In this document: positions 9,034 to 17,344 of the stretch, piece after piece
Layout: every line of letters starts with the position of its first letter
Numbering within the stretch: the first letter of the stretch is position 1
Assembly: GCF_000473105.1 (NCBI RefSeq)
Contig: NZ_KI421498.1
Coordinates: forward strand, 372,001 to 436,000
Length of the DNA: 64,000 nucleotides
Origin: Phaeobacter inhibens DSM 16374
GTDB taxonomy: Bacteria; Pseudomonadota; Alphaproteobacteria; Rhodobacterales; Rhodobacteraceae
Direction of reading: 5' to 3'
Position numbers and translations under genes: made by a program
The notes under the pieces: model-generated
What the model saw: only the letters and a program-made list of their open reading frames with translations
The model's database searches: none
Told to the model about the DNA's origin: nothing

Positions 9034-9606
9034 CTAGCGGAGCAGGGCAGCGCGTTCTTCCTTGCTGATCACCTCTGGTTTTGACACCGGTTCACCGCTT
9101 TCGATGTCGAAAAACGGTGTCTCTTTCCAACGGCCCGACAGCCGCGCCGAGATCATTCGGCTCAGCAGCGACATGACCATCCGTGCGGCACCTTCGGTGC
9201 GGGGCTGTTTGCCCTGTTTCGGGACAAAGGCCCGCGCGCGGATCTTGCCAAGCGCATCTTTGTTGGCAAACCGGTCCGATCGCAGTCCGGCAAAGGGCAG
9301 CGTGGGTTTCGCCAGCGTATTGGCCATTGGTGTGCCACAGCAGCCCGCGTACCAGCGAAACAGCCCCTTCGGGCTGAGCCGCATAAGCCGCAGCAGATCC
9401 TCACCTTGATGAAATGTCAGCCCGTCGGGATTGACCTGAAAAAGATCAACCGGGCCAGGGGCCGGGTCTGGCTGTTTGTGATAGATCTCATTGGCGCGGC
9501 AATCGGCACAGAAACAGACGATGCGGGTGCCTGCCTTGCGCGCCTCTTGGGACAGCTCGCCACGGATTTTGCCGCAGTCACATGCAAATATCAGCGGATC
9601 AGCCAT
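9034..9606 (-). CDS. DUF6151 / GFA-like zinc protein
   Basis: This encodes 190 residues rich in ordered cysteines: CDCGKIRGE at 9-17, CFCADCRANEIYH near 31-43 and AGCCGTPM near 88-95. This is the zinc-binding layout of the glutathione-dependent formaldehyde-activating (GFA/Mss4) fold, in the DUF6151 branch. Formaldehyde-glutathione activity is not established for this branch. The ATG at 9606 is clear. The gene lies 65 bp upstream of nothing in its own direction and looks monocistronic. Confidence 0.7.
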   Translation of the reverse strand: MADPLIFACDCGKIRGELSQEARKAGTRIVCFCADCRANEIYHKQPDPAPGPVDLFQVNPDGLTFHQGEDLLRLMRLSPKGLFRWYAGCCGTPMANTLAKPTLPFAGLRSDRFANKDALGKIRARAFVPKQGKQPRTEGAARMVMSLLSRMISARLSGRWKETPFFDIESGEPVSKPEVISKEERAALLR

Positions 9607-9671
9607 CGCCAGAAAATCCTCGGTGGGGGCGCAACGCCCGTTTATGAGTGGTTGCGCCCGACCTCAACCGA

Positions 9672-10946
9672 TCAGGCGTTGGCCTTGGCGCGTTTTGCCG
9701 CCGGTTTCTTTGCCTTGCGGGCATTGGCGTTCATGAATTCGATCACCAGCGGGCGGATGTTATCGCGCCAGCTGCGCCCGGCAAAGATGCCATAATGTCC
9801 CGCACCCGGCTCCACATGGCTGGCCTTCTTCGCCTCCGGCAGACCGGTGCAGAGATCCAGCGCCGCGATGCACTGGCCGGGGGCGGAGATGTCATCATTG
9901 GCACCTTCGACCGTCTTAACCGCCACATCGGTAATCTTGCCTATGTCAACCTTGTGCCCGGCCACAACAAATTCATTGCGGGCAATCTCACCACCCTTAA
10001 AGACGCGCTCTACCGTCGACAGATAGAATTCCGCCGTCATGTCCATCACCGCGAGATATTCATCATAGAACCGGTTATGGGCATCGTGATCCGATGCCTC
10101 GCCCCGGCTGACCCGCTGGATCTGGTCCATGAACGCCTTGGAATGGCGCTCGCCGTTCATCGACATGAAGGAGCTGAGCTGCAACAGGCCCGGGTAAACC
10201 TTGCGGCCCACCCCTTTGTATTTGAAGCCGACCCGCTGGATCATCGTCTCTTCCAGCTGGCCCATGGTGACCCGGCGGCCAAAATCGGTGACATCGGTGG
10301 GGGTCGCATCGGGGTCCACCGGCCCGCCGATCAACGTCAGCGAGCACGGCTGCGCCTCCGGATCCTGTTCCGCCAGATAGGCGGTGGCGGCCAATGTCAG
10401 CGGGGCTGGCTGGCAAACCGCAATCACATGGGTGTCGGGGCCCATCTCGCGCATGAAATCAACGAGGTAGAGCGTATAGTCCTCGATATCGAACTTGCCT
10501 TCGGACACCGGAATATCGCGCGCATTATGCCAGTCGGTGACATAGACTTCGCAATTCTCGATCAGGCTCTTGACGGTGGAGCGCAGCAGGGTTGCGTAGT
10601 GCCCGGACATCGGTGCCACCAGCAGCACCTTGCGCGGCTGTTCAGCGCGGCCTGCCACGCGGAAATGGATCAGATCGCCAAAGGGGCGTTCCACCACCGT
10701 GTCGATCTCCACCACGTGATCGCGGCCATCGGCACAGGTCTGGGTGTAGATGCCCCAGTCCGGCTTGGTCACCATACGCTGATAACTGCGCTCCGTGACC
10801 TCGCCCCAGGCGGCCATCCAGCTGAGCGCCGGATTGGGGATCGCCGCAAAGGCAGGGTTCGACGCCATAGACAGGGCCGTTGCGCCAAGCCACTGGTTGG
10901 TGTTGCGCATGGTTTCCATCAGATCGTACGACATCATGTAACGCAT
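9672..10946 (-). CDS. phaZ: intracellular polyhydroxyalkanoate depolymerase
   Basis: This encodes 424 residues of the intracellular PHB depolymerase family. VLLVAPMSGHYATLLRSTV and the segment DTHVIAVCQPAPL place the catalytic cysteine at C178, in the lipase-box-like position; a basic Lys/Ala-rich C-terminal tail follows. It degrades stored poly-3-hydroxybutyrate granules to hydroxybutyrate oligomers or monomers. The ATG at 10946 is preceded by GGAG. It is divergent from phaC, with a PhaR-type operator in the 145-bp gap. A 480-codon frame on the other strand is a shadow of this gene. Confidence 0.93.
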   Translation of the reverse strand: MRYMMSYDLMETMRNTNQWLGATALSMASNPAFAAIPNPALSWMAAWGEVTERSYQRMVTKPDWGIYTQTCADGRDHVVEIDTVVERPFGDLIHFRVAGRAEQPRKVLLVAPMSGHYATLLRSTVKSLIENCEVYVTDWHNARDIPVSEGKFDIEDYTLYLVDFMREMGPDTHVIAVCQPAPLTLAATAYLAEQDPEAQPCSLTLIGGPVDPDATPTDVTDFGRRVTMGQLEETMIQRVGFKYKGVGRKVYPGLLQLSSFMSMNGERHSKAFMDQIQRVSRGEASDHDAHNRFYDEYLAVMDMTAEFYLSTVERVFKGGEIARNEFVVAGHKVDIGKITDVAVKTVEGANDDISAPGQCIAALDLCTGLPEAKKASHVEPGAGHYGIFAGRSWRDNIRPLVIEFMNANARKAKKPAAKRAKANA

Positions 10947-11056
10947 GTTATATCTCCATTGCGTTGGCCGCTTGGATCCGATCTGAATCCACGTGCGGTT
11001 GTGTCACAACCCATCGGACGTTTCATAGCTTTGTCGTATGATGGGCGGACAGTATT

Positions 11057-11067
11057 CTGCATAGCAG
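11057..11067. promoter_or_regulatory. candidate PhaR operator before phaC (CTGC-N3-GCAG)
   Basis: The sequence CTGCATAGCAG is a perfect CTGC-N3-GCAG palindrome 25 bp upstream of the phaC ATG and between the divergent phaZ and phaC starts. This TGC-rich palindrome is the type bound by PhaR of Paracoccus and Rhodobacter. Two more perfect copies stand before phaP, and phaR itself is in the cluster. Confidence 0.65.
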
Positions 11068-11091
11068 AAAGATTACGGGGGATTTGTTAAG

Positions 11092-12921
11092 ATGACAACA
11101 AGCGACAGTACGGATCCGGCAGTCTCGCCGGAACATATTGAACGAATTAAAAAAAATATGGAGCAGGTTGAGCAACTTTCAAAACGCCTGATGGATGTTC
11201 TGGCTCAGAAAAAATCTCACCCCCCGTCACTGGATGGTCCGAATCAAGAGCTTTTTGCACGCGCAGCAACGGCCTATTGGTCGGAAATGGCAAAAAACCC
11301 GGCGAAACTGCTCGAAAAACAAGTGTCGTATTGGGGGCAGGCGGTGGTGAATTTTGCCGAAGCTCAGTCGCTTTTGGCCAAATCCCTGGACGGCGACGGT
11401 GCAGAGGACACCGCGCCCAGCTCCCCCACTGATCGCCGCTTTGTCAATCCGATGTGGCAATCGAACCCCTATTTCCACTTTATCAAGCAGCAGTACCTCA
11501 CCAATGCCGAGGCAATCCGCAACGCGGTGGCCGAGGTCGAGGATATCGACGACATCGACAAACGGCGGCTTGGCTATTTTGCCGACCAGATCGTGCAGAT
11601 GATGGCGCCCACCAATTTTCTGGCGACGAACCCCGACGCGCTGGAAAAGGCGGTGGAGACGGAAGGCCAGTCGCTGATCAAGGGTCTGGAGAATCTGGTC
11701 GCCGATCTGGAGGCCAACGACGGCGAGCTGGTGGTGCGGCTGGCTGATGAGAGCGCCTTTGAAATCGGCCGCAATATCGCCACCACCCCTGGTGAGGTTG
11801 TGTTTCGCAACGAGATGATGGAGCTGATCCAATATCGCCCCACCACGGAAACCGTGCATGAGACCCCCATCGTGCTATTCCCGCCCTGGATCAACAAATT
11901 CTACATTCTGGACCTCAAGGCGCAGAACAGCCTGATCAAATGGGTCACCGAACAGGGCTATACCCTGTTTGTGGTGTCCTGGCTCAACCCCAGCGCAGAG
12001 CACGCGGATCTGGGGCTGGAGGACTATGTCGAGAAGGGCTATCTGAGCGCGATTGAGACCGCCAAGTCGATCTGCAAGGTCAAGCAGGTCAATGCCGTCG
12101 GCTACTGCATCGCGGGCACCACTCTCAGCCTGACGCTATCGCTGCTGAAGCAGCGGGGCGATACCTCGATCAAATCAGCGACGTTTTTCACGGCGCTGAC
12201 GGATTTCTCCGATCAGGGGGAATTCACGCCCTTCCTGCAAAATGATTTCATCGATGGGATCGAGGAGGAGATCACCAACAACGGTCTGCTGCGATCCTAT
12301 ATCATGGCGCGGACGTTCTCTTTCCTGCGTTCCAACGATCTGGTCTACGGGCCTGCGATCCGCAGCTATATGATGGGGGAGACGCCTCCAGCCTTTGACC
12401 TGCTATACTGGAATGGCGACGGGGCGAACCTGCCGGGCCGAATGGCGATGCAATATCTGCGTGGCCTGTGCCAACGCAATGAATTTGTGCGTGACGGGTT
12501 TGAGCTGATGGGCCACACGCTGCATGTGCGCGACGTGACCGTGCCGGTGATGGCAATCACCTGCGAGACTGACCATATCGCGCGCTGGAAAGACTGCTAT
12601 CGCGGCGTGCAGCAGATGGGATCGCGCTCCAAGACCTTTGTGGTGGCGCAGTCGGGCCATATTGCAGGCATCGTTAATCCGCCGACCCGCAACAAATACG
12701 GTCATTACACCAATACCGATCTGAAGGTGGATGCCGACACCTGGCGGGAGGGGGCCACCTTCAACGAAGGGTCCTGGTGGCCGCGTTGGGAAAGCTGGCT
12801 CAAAAAACGCTCAGGCAAACAGGTTCCGGCCCGTGATCCGGGCGATTCTCAGCATCCACCGCTGACGCCAGCGCCGGGTGACTATGTCCGCGTGAAGGCC
12901 CGCGGTCAGGCAAGCGATTGA
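11092..12921 (+). CDS. phaC: class I poly(3-hydroxyalkanoate) synthase
   Basis: This encodes 609 residues. An N-terminal PhaC_N region (about 95-270) is followed by the alpha/beta-hydrolase synthase core. The lipase-like box GYCIAGT holds the catalytic cysteine at C339; the acid is in CETDHIARW and the histidine in SGHIAGIVNPP. It polymerises hydroxyacyl-CoA at the surface of PHA granules. The N-terminal ~30 residues are Lys/Glu/Gln-rich and variable, as in other class I enzymes. The ATG at 11092 follows GGGGGA about 10 bases upstream. Divergent from phaZ and followed by phasin and regulator genes. Confidence 0.97.
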   Translation: MTTSDSTDPAVSPEHIERIKKNMEQVEQLSKRLMDVLAQKKSHPPSLDGPNQELFARAATAYWSEMAKNPAKLLEKQVSYWGQAVVNFAEAQSLLAKSLDGDGAEDTAPSSPTDRRFVNPMWQSNPYFHFIKQQYLTNAEAIRNAVAEVEDIDDIDKRRLGYFADQIVQMMAPTNFLATNPDALEKAVETEGQSLIKGLENLVADLEANDGELVVRLADESAFEIGRNIATTPGEVVFRNEMMELIQYRPTTETVHETPIVLFPPWINKFYILDLKAQNSLIKWVTEQGYTLFVVSWLNPSAEHADLGLEDYVEKGYLSAIETAKSICKVKQVNAVGYCIAGTTLSLTLSLLKQRGDTSIKSATFFTALTDFSDQGEFTPFLQNDFIDGIEEEITNNGLLRSYIMARTFSFLRSNDLVYGPAIRSYMMGETPPAFDLLYWNGDGANLPGRMAMQYLRGLCQRNEFVRDGFELMGHTLHVRDVTVPVMAITCETDHIARWKDCYRGVQQMGSRSKTFVVAQSGHIAGIVNPPTRNKYGHYTNTDLKVDADTWREGATFNEGSWWPRWESWLKKRSGKQVPARDPGDSQHPPLTPAPGDYVRVKARGQASD

Positions 12922-12945
12922 TTTTTAGAGGTTCTCAAAAATATT

Positions 12946-12986
12946 CTGCATTGCAGCAATAAAAATCTTGAAATGCTGCGATGCAG
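12946..12986. promoter_or_regulatory. paired candidate PhaR operators before phaP
   Basis: Two perfect CTGC-N3-GCAG palindromes lie at 12946-12956 and 12976-12986, 30 bp centre to centre (about three helical turns), 68 bp upstream of the phasin start. Their spacing on one face of the helix suits cooperative repressor binding. PhaR-type regulators are released when PHA granules form, which would turn on phasin synthesis; that mechanism is known from Paracoccus and inferred here. Confidence 0.7.
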
Positions 12987-13053
12987 AAACAATATTGGTG
13001 TCATGCGAAGGCGGCAGAACGATCTGGCCGCGTAACCAAGAGGAACCAGTACA

Positions 13054-13497
13054 ATGGCTAAGACCCAAGATTTTACCGCGATGATGAAAGACATGATGGG
13101 TGCGTTTCCGGTTGATACAACCGCGATGGAAGATGCGTTCAAAACCACCGCAGCCCTGAACGAAAAACTGTCCAGCGTTGCCCTGCAGGCTGCTGAGAAA
13201 TCCGCTGAGATTTCCAACAGCTGGGCCAAAGAAACCCTGACCAAGCTGAGCGACGTCTCCAAGGCACAGGCTGAACCCGCAGACTACGCCAAAGCGGCAA
13301 CCGATTTCGCTTCCGCCTCCGCTGAAGTGGCTGCCGAGAACATGGCCGCCTTCGCTGAAGTTGCGAAAAAGGTTCAGATGGACACCGTTGAGCTGCTGAT
13401 GTCGGCTGGCAAGGACATGTCCGAAGAGGCATCCGCCGCTGTGAAGAAGGCCACAAACGACGTGACCTCCGCTGCGAAAAAAGCCGCCGCTAAGTAA
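13054..13497 (+). CDS. phaP: phasin (PHA granule-associated protein)
   Basis: This encodes 147 residues, almost wholly helical and rich in Ala, Lys and Glu, ending in a Lys/Ala tail (KKAAAK). Segments such as SAEISNSWAKETLTKLSD and NMAAFAEVAKKVQMD are amphipathic helices of the phasin_2 family. Phasins coat PHB granules and control their size and number. The ATG at 13054 is preceded by GAGGAA. Strong operators upstream and a terminator at 13559 indicate a short, highly regulated transcript. Confidence 0.93.
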   Translation: MAKTQDFTAMMKDMMGAFPVDTTAMEDAFKTTAALNEKLSSVALQAAEKSAEISNSWAKETLTKLSDVSKAQAEPADYAKAATDFASASAEVAAENMAAFAEVAKKVQMDTVELLMSAGKDMSEEASAAVKKATNDVTSAAKKAAAK

Positions 13498-13558
13498 GCG
13501 CCGCGCGCATTTGCAAAGGGGTTTTATACTCCTCCCAATGAAATCTCTTTGCACCGAA

Positions 13559-13590
13559 GGGGGCAGGTCATCGGACCTGCCCTTTTTCGT
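13559..13590 (+). terminator. rho-independent terminator after phaP
   Basis: The stem GGGCAGGTC/GACCTGCCC (13561-13569 with 13574-13582) with a four-base ATCG loop is followed by TTTTT. It separates phaP from phaR. Confidence 0.88.
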
Positions 13591-13769
13591 TTGCCCATTT
13601 CGCTCGTCCAGTCTGGGCTTGCGCCGGGGCGGGCAGACCTGCGGGGGAACGAGTCAGGCTGGTTATTGGATCCGACGATCAATTATTGCGCCGCATGGCG
13701 TAACGCTTCCCTTTTGTTCTGCGCTCGCATAGGCTTTGCTGCAACGCATCATGTCTGGGGAGAAGTGAC

Positions 13770-14330
13770 ATGTCGGATCAGGATAAACCCTTGTTGATCA
13801 AACGATATGCCAGCCGGCGGCTGTATAATACCGAGACCAGCGACTACGTCACGCTGGAGGATATCGCCGGCTTCATCCGGGAGGGGCGCGAGGTTCAGAT
13901 TGTTGATCTCAAAACCGGTGACGACCTGACCCGCCAGTATCTCCTGCAGATCATCGCCGAACACGAAAGCCGGGGCGAAAACATTCTGCCGGTGAATGTG
14001 CTCAACGACCTTGTGCGCAGCTATATGGTGCCGGGCGGCGGGGTGATGCCGCAGTTCCTGCAAAGCTCGTTTGAGATGCTGCGCGAAAACCAGAGCAAGA
14101 TGGTTGAGAATATGAACGCGATGAACCCAATGGCACAGATGCCGGGGTTCGAGGCGATCAAGGCCCAGCAGGAGGCCTTTCTGAAGGCGATGGCCGGTGG
14201 ATTCTCCGGCGGTTGGCCTGTGGGGGGGGAATCATCCGGTGACGCGGAGACTGCTGAGGACGGCGACGGGCTGGATGATATCAAACGCCAGCTGGCCGAG
14301 TTGCAGGATAAGCTGTCCAAGCTGAAGTGA
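13770..14330 (+). CDS. phaR: polyhydroxyalkanoate synthesis repressor
   Basis: This encodes 186 residues. The N-terminal PHB/PHA accumulation regulator DNA-binding domain is clear (IKRYASRRLYNTETSDYVTL near 8-27, then DLTRQYLLQIIAEHE near 51-65), followed by the granule-binding PHB_acc domain and a C-terminal coiled coil (DIKRQLAELQDKLSKLK). PhaR represses phasin and its own gene and is titrated by PHA polymer. A near-match operator (CTGCAACGCAT, 13739-13749) 21 bp before the ATG suggests autoregulation. Confidence 0.95.
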   Translation: MSDQDKPLLIKRYASRRLYNTETSDYVTLEDIAGFIREGREVQIVDLKTGDDLTRQYLLQIIAEHESRGENILPVNVLNDLVRSYMVPGGGVMPQFLQSSFEMLRENQSKMVENMNAMNPMAQMPGFEAIKAQQEAFLKAMAGGFSGGWPVGGESSGDAETAEDGDGLDDIKRQLAELQDKLSKLK

Positions 14331-14345
14331 TCCGACGCACACCCT

Positions 14346-14391
14346 GCGCGCCTTCCTGCGACCAAAGTCGCAAGGGCGCGCGCGTGTTTTT
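14346..14391 (+). terminator. nested-hairpin terminator after phaR
   Basis: An outer stem GCGCGCC/GGCGCGC and an inner stem CTGCGAC/GTCGCAA with a short CAAA loop end at 14381, followed shortly by a run of five Ts at 14387-14391. It closes the PHA cluster. Confidence 0.65.
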
Positions 14392-14539
14392 GATCCCGCT
14401 GTCTGCGCTCCGGCGCTAGACTAAACCCGTCAGGTCACGGCCCGTTCTGTTTATCGTCGGCCTTGCCCGTCCTGTCTGCGTCGGGCCTTGTCCGGTTATG
14501 GACCACCACGCGGCGACCGCCCCAACCCAGAGGTTTCAG

Positions 14540-15550
14540 ATGTCGGCACCCGGATTGCAGCGCTTTGATAACATTCCTGAAACGGCGCTCGACTGGCACC
14601 GTGCAGCCAAGGACAGTGGCCAGCAAGGCGGCCGAGGCGCGGCATTGGCCACGGTGGTGGAGACATGGGGATCCGCCCCACGCCGCACCGGGTCCCAACT
14701 GGCGGTCGCCAGCGATGGCCGGATCGAAGGCTCCGTTTCAGGCGGCTGTGTCGAAGGCGCGGTAATCCTTGCGGCGCAGGAGGCGATTGCCTCAGGGCGC
14801 CATCAGATCCTTGAATTTGGCGTCAGCGATGAGGATGCCTTTGCCGTGGGGCTTGCCTGTGGCGGCACCATCCGCATTCTGGTTGAACCCATCGGCGGCA
14901 CGCTGGCCGAGGACACGCTGGCTGATCTGGTCACCGCCCGCGCCGAACGTCGCGCGGTGGCCTATGTTGTCGATCTCGACAGTGGCGCGGGGCATCTGGA
15001 CGCGGATGGCTACACAGATCGCAAGCGCATGGACCAATCAGGGGTCGAGGCGGACGGTAAGACCTTTGTGGCGGTCCATAATCCCCCGTTGCGGCTGATC
15101 GTGGTGGGGGCGGTGCATATCGCACAGGCGCTGGTGCCGATGGCCCGCATTGCAGGTTATGACCCCGTCATTATCGACCCGCGCGCCGCCTTTGCCTCCG
15201 CCGACCGCTTCCCGGGAGAGACACTGACGGAGGATTGGCCGGATGAGGCGATGGCGCAGCTTGCGCCCGATGCACGTACCGCCGTTGTGCTGCTCACCCA
15301 TGATCCGAAGATTGACGACCCCGCGCTGGAGGTCGCCCTGCGCTCGGAGTGTTTTTACATCGGTGCGTTGGGATCAACCCGCACTCATGCCAAACGGGTC
15401 GCGCGGATGCAGGAGGCCGGATTTGACGCAGCCGCTATTGATCGCATCAACGGCCCCATCGGCCTGGATATCGGTGCCGCTGGGCCGGCTGAAATCGCTG
15501 TGTCCATCATTGCCGAGATGACGGCCACCCTGCGCGGGCGCAGCCTATGA
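14540..15550 (+). CDS. XdhC/CoxI-family molybdenum-hydroxylase maturation factor
   Basis: This encodes 336 residues. The N-terminal XdhC_CoxI domain shows ALATVVETWGSAPRRTGSQL and GSVSGGCVEGAVI; the C-terminal Rossmann domain begins IVVGAVHIAQALVPMARIAGY. These factors bind and sulfurate the molybdenum cofactor before insertion into xanthine-oxidase-family enzymes. I chose the ATG at 14540 (AGAGG 6 bases upstream) over an in-frame ATG at 14498. It overlaps the next gene by ATGA and heads the operon containing coxS, coxL and coxM, so the client is probably the CO-dehydrogenase-like enzyme. Confidence 0.88.
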   Translation: MSAPGLQRFDNIPETALDWHRAAKDSGQQGGRGAALATVVETWGSAPRRTGSQLAVASDGRIEGSVSGGCVEGAVILAAQEAIASGRHQILEFGVSDEDAFAVGLACGGTIRILVEPIGGTLAEDTLADLVTARAERRAVAYVVDLDSGAGHLDADGYTDRKRMDQSGVEADGKTFVAVHNPPLRLIVVGAVHIAQALVPMARIAGYDPVIIDPRAAFASADRFPGETLTEDWPDEAMAQLAPDARTAVVLLTHDPKIDDPALEVALRSECFYIGALGSTRTHAKRVARMQEAGFDAAAIDRINGPIGLDIGAAGPAEIAVSIIAEMTATLRGRSL

Positions 15551-16551
15551 TCTTTGGCGCGCTGCCCCTGAATGAGGCGTCAGGCTGTTATCTGGCGCAT
15601 TCCCTGCAGGGCGCGGAGCATCGTATCGCCAAGGGCACCAGACTTGCGGCGCAGGATCTGGCCGATCTTGCCGCCGCTGGCCATCGACAACTGACCGTGG
15701 CGCAGCTGGAACCGGGTGATATCCACGAGGACCGCGCCGCAGAGATGCTCGCCGAGGCCTTGCTGCCCGACCCGGAGGCGCTTGGACTGCGGATTTCCGG
15801 TGCGGGGGCAGGTCGGGTCAACCTTTATGCGCTTGGCCCCGGTCTGATCCGGGTCGATGCTGAACGGATCAATGCGCTGAACGCGGTCGATCCGATGATC
15901 ACATTGGCCACTGTGCCCGATTATCACCGCGCAGATGCGGGAGGGATGGTGGCAACGGCCAAGATCATCTCCTACGCGGTGGAGGACAGCGCGCTTGCAG
16001 CCGCCACCCGCGATGTGGCCGGGGCGCTCCGCCTGATCCCGCCACAACTGCATCGCGCCACCTTGATCGAAACCCGCACCAGCACGGAGACCCCGCCGGA
16101 CAAGGGGCGCGCGGCGATGATCGGGCGGCTCGACCGGTTTGGCATGTCGATGGCCCCCCGGCAGGTGGTGCCGCACCGCGAGGGGGAGCTGGCGACGGCC
16201 CTGCAAACGGTTGGCACTGACAGCGATCTGATCCTGATCCTCACCGGGTCTGCCACCTCGGACCCGCTGGATGTGGCACCCGCTGCCGTACGTGCCGCGG
16301 GCGGAGAGGTCACGCGCTTTGGCATGCCGGTGGATCCGGGCAATCTGCTGTTCCTCGGTCATCTGGCCGGGCGTCCTGTGCTGGGCCTGCCGGGCTGTGC
16401 GCGCTCGCCCGCCTTGAATGGCGCCGATTGGGTGCTGGAACGGCTGGTCTGCGGGATCGATGTGAGCAGCGCCGATATCGCCGCCATGGGCGTTGGCGGC
16501 CTGCTGAAAGAAATCCCCACACGCCCCCGCCCACGCCGCAGCGACGTCTGA
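15547..16551 (+). CDS. molybdopterin-binding protein (MoeA/MogA-like C-terminal domain)
   Basis: This encodes 334 residues. The C-terminal part has the MoCF-binding fold: DLILILTGSATSDPLDVAPAAVRAAGG and FLGHLAGRPVLGLPGCARSPALNGADWVLERL. The N-terminal 170 residues resemble the partner domain found in stand-alone molybdopterin-binding proteins encoded beside molybdenum hydroxylases, often fused to a MobA-like nucleotidyltransferase. It overlaps the XdhC-like gene (ATGA at 15547-15550) and precedes coxS by 118 bp. A role in cofactor handling for the Cox enzyme is inferred from position. Confidence 0.8.
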   Translation: MIFGALPLNEASGCYLAHSLQGAEHRIAKGTRLAAQDLADLAAAGHRQLTVAQLEPGDIHEDRAAEMLAEALLPDPEALGLRISGAGAGRVNLYALGPGLIRVDAERINALNAVDPMITLATVPDYHRADAGGMVATAKIISYAVEDSALAAATRDVAGALRLIPPQLHRATLIETRTSTETPPDKGRAAMIGRLDRFGMSMAPRQVVPHREGELATALQTVGTDSDLILILTGSATSDPLDVAPAAVRAAGGEVTRFGMPVDPGNLLFLGHLAGRPVLGLPGCARSPALNGADWVLERLVCGIDVSSADIAAMGVGGLLKEIPTRPRPRRSDV

Positions 16552-16669
16552 GCGGGTCTTGGCGGTTCCCTGCGACTTTAGTCGTGGCGCTGCGATTAAT
16601 GCTTCGCGCCAGCAACCTCCCCGTGCTTAACTTCGTTCAGCGAGTTTATGCGAGCCAAGGGAGGAGTTG

Positions 16670-17155
16670 ATGGTGAAAGTCACAATGACCGTAAACGGTC
16701 GGACTGCCAGCGGAGAGGTCGAGGGGCGCACGCTGCTGTCCGGTTTCCTGCGAGAGGAACTGGGACTGACCGGCACCCATATCGGTTGCGACACCAGCCA
16801 ATGCGGCGCCTGCGTCGTCCATGTGGATGGTAAGGCGGTGAAAGCCTGCACCATGCTGGCGGCAGAGGCTGACGGCGCAGATGTTGCCACGATCGAGGGG
16901 CAGGCCGCCCCAGATGGCACGTTGAACACGATCCAGCAGGCATTTCAGGACCACCACGGGTTGCAATGCGGGTTTTGCACGCCGGGCATGGTGATGTCTG
17001 CCGCCGCGCTGTTGAAGGACAACCCAAAACCCAGCGAACAGGAAATCCGCGAATACCTTGAGGGCAACCTGTGCCGCTGCACCGGCTACCACAATATCGT
17101 CAAGGCGATCATGGCGGCCTCGGGTCAGGATGTGTCTGTCCTTGCCGCGGAATAA
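16670..17155 (+). CDS. coxS: CO dehydrogenase-like small (2x[2Fe-2S]) subunit
   Basis: This encodes 161 residues. A plant-type [2Fe-2S] cluster site uses C40, C45, C48 and C60 ([10 protein letters not shown]...C), and a second cluster uses C100, C103, C135 and C137 (CGFCTPG and CRCTGYHNI). This is the standard electron-transfer subunit of the xanthine oxidase/CO dehydrogenase family. The ATG at 16670 is set by GGAGGAG at 16660-16666; a GTG 3 bases on is possible. It is the first structural gene in the S-L-M order typical of form II operons. Confidence 0.95.
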   Translation: MVKVTMTVNGRTASGEVEGRTLLSGFLREELGLTGTHIGCDTSQCGACVVHVDGKAVKACTMLAAEADGADVATIEGQAAPDGTLNTIQQAFQDHHGLQCGFCTPGMVMSAAALLKDNPKPSEQEIREYLEGNLCRCTGYHNIVKAIMAASGQDVSVLAAE

Positions 17156-17344
17156 CGCGCGACAGGATGCGGGCGATGCAAAGAGGCATCTGACCGCAGC
17201 AACCCAGCAGATTTCGCAACAGGCCGCCACAAGACGCGGCCGGGCATCGGACAGATCCCGCAAGGGGCATCCGGCGACAGACAGAACCAAAGCATGACCA
17301 AGAGGTCTGCCCTGCGCAGACCGTCCAGGGAGGAGATTTGGACA

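Noticed and set aside
9648-11090. 480-codon open frame on the plus strand
   Set aside because: It is antisense to phaZ and has no recognisable domain.
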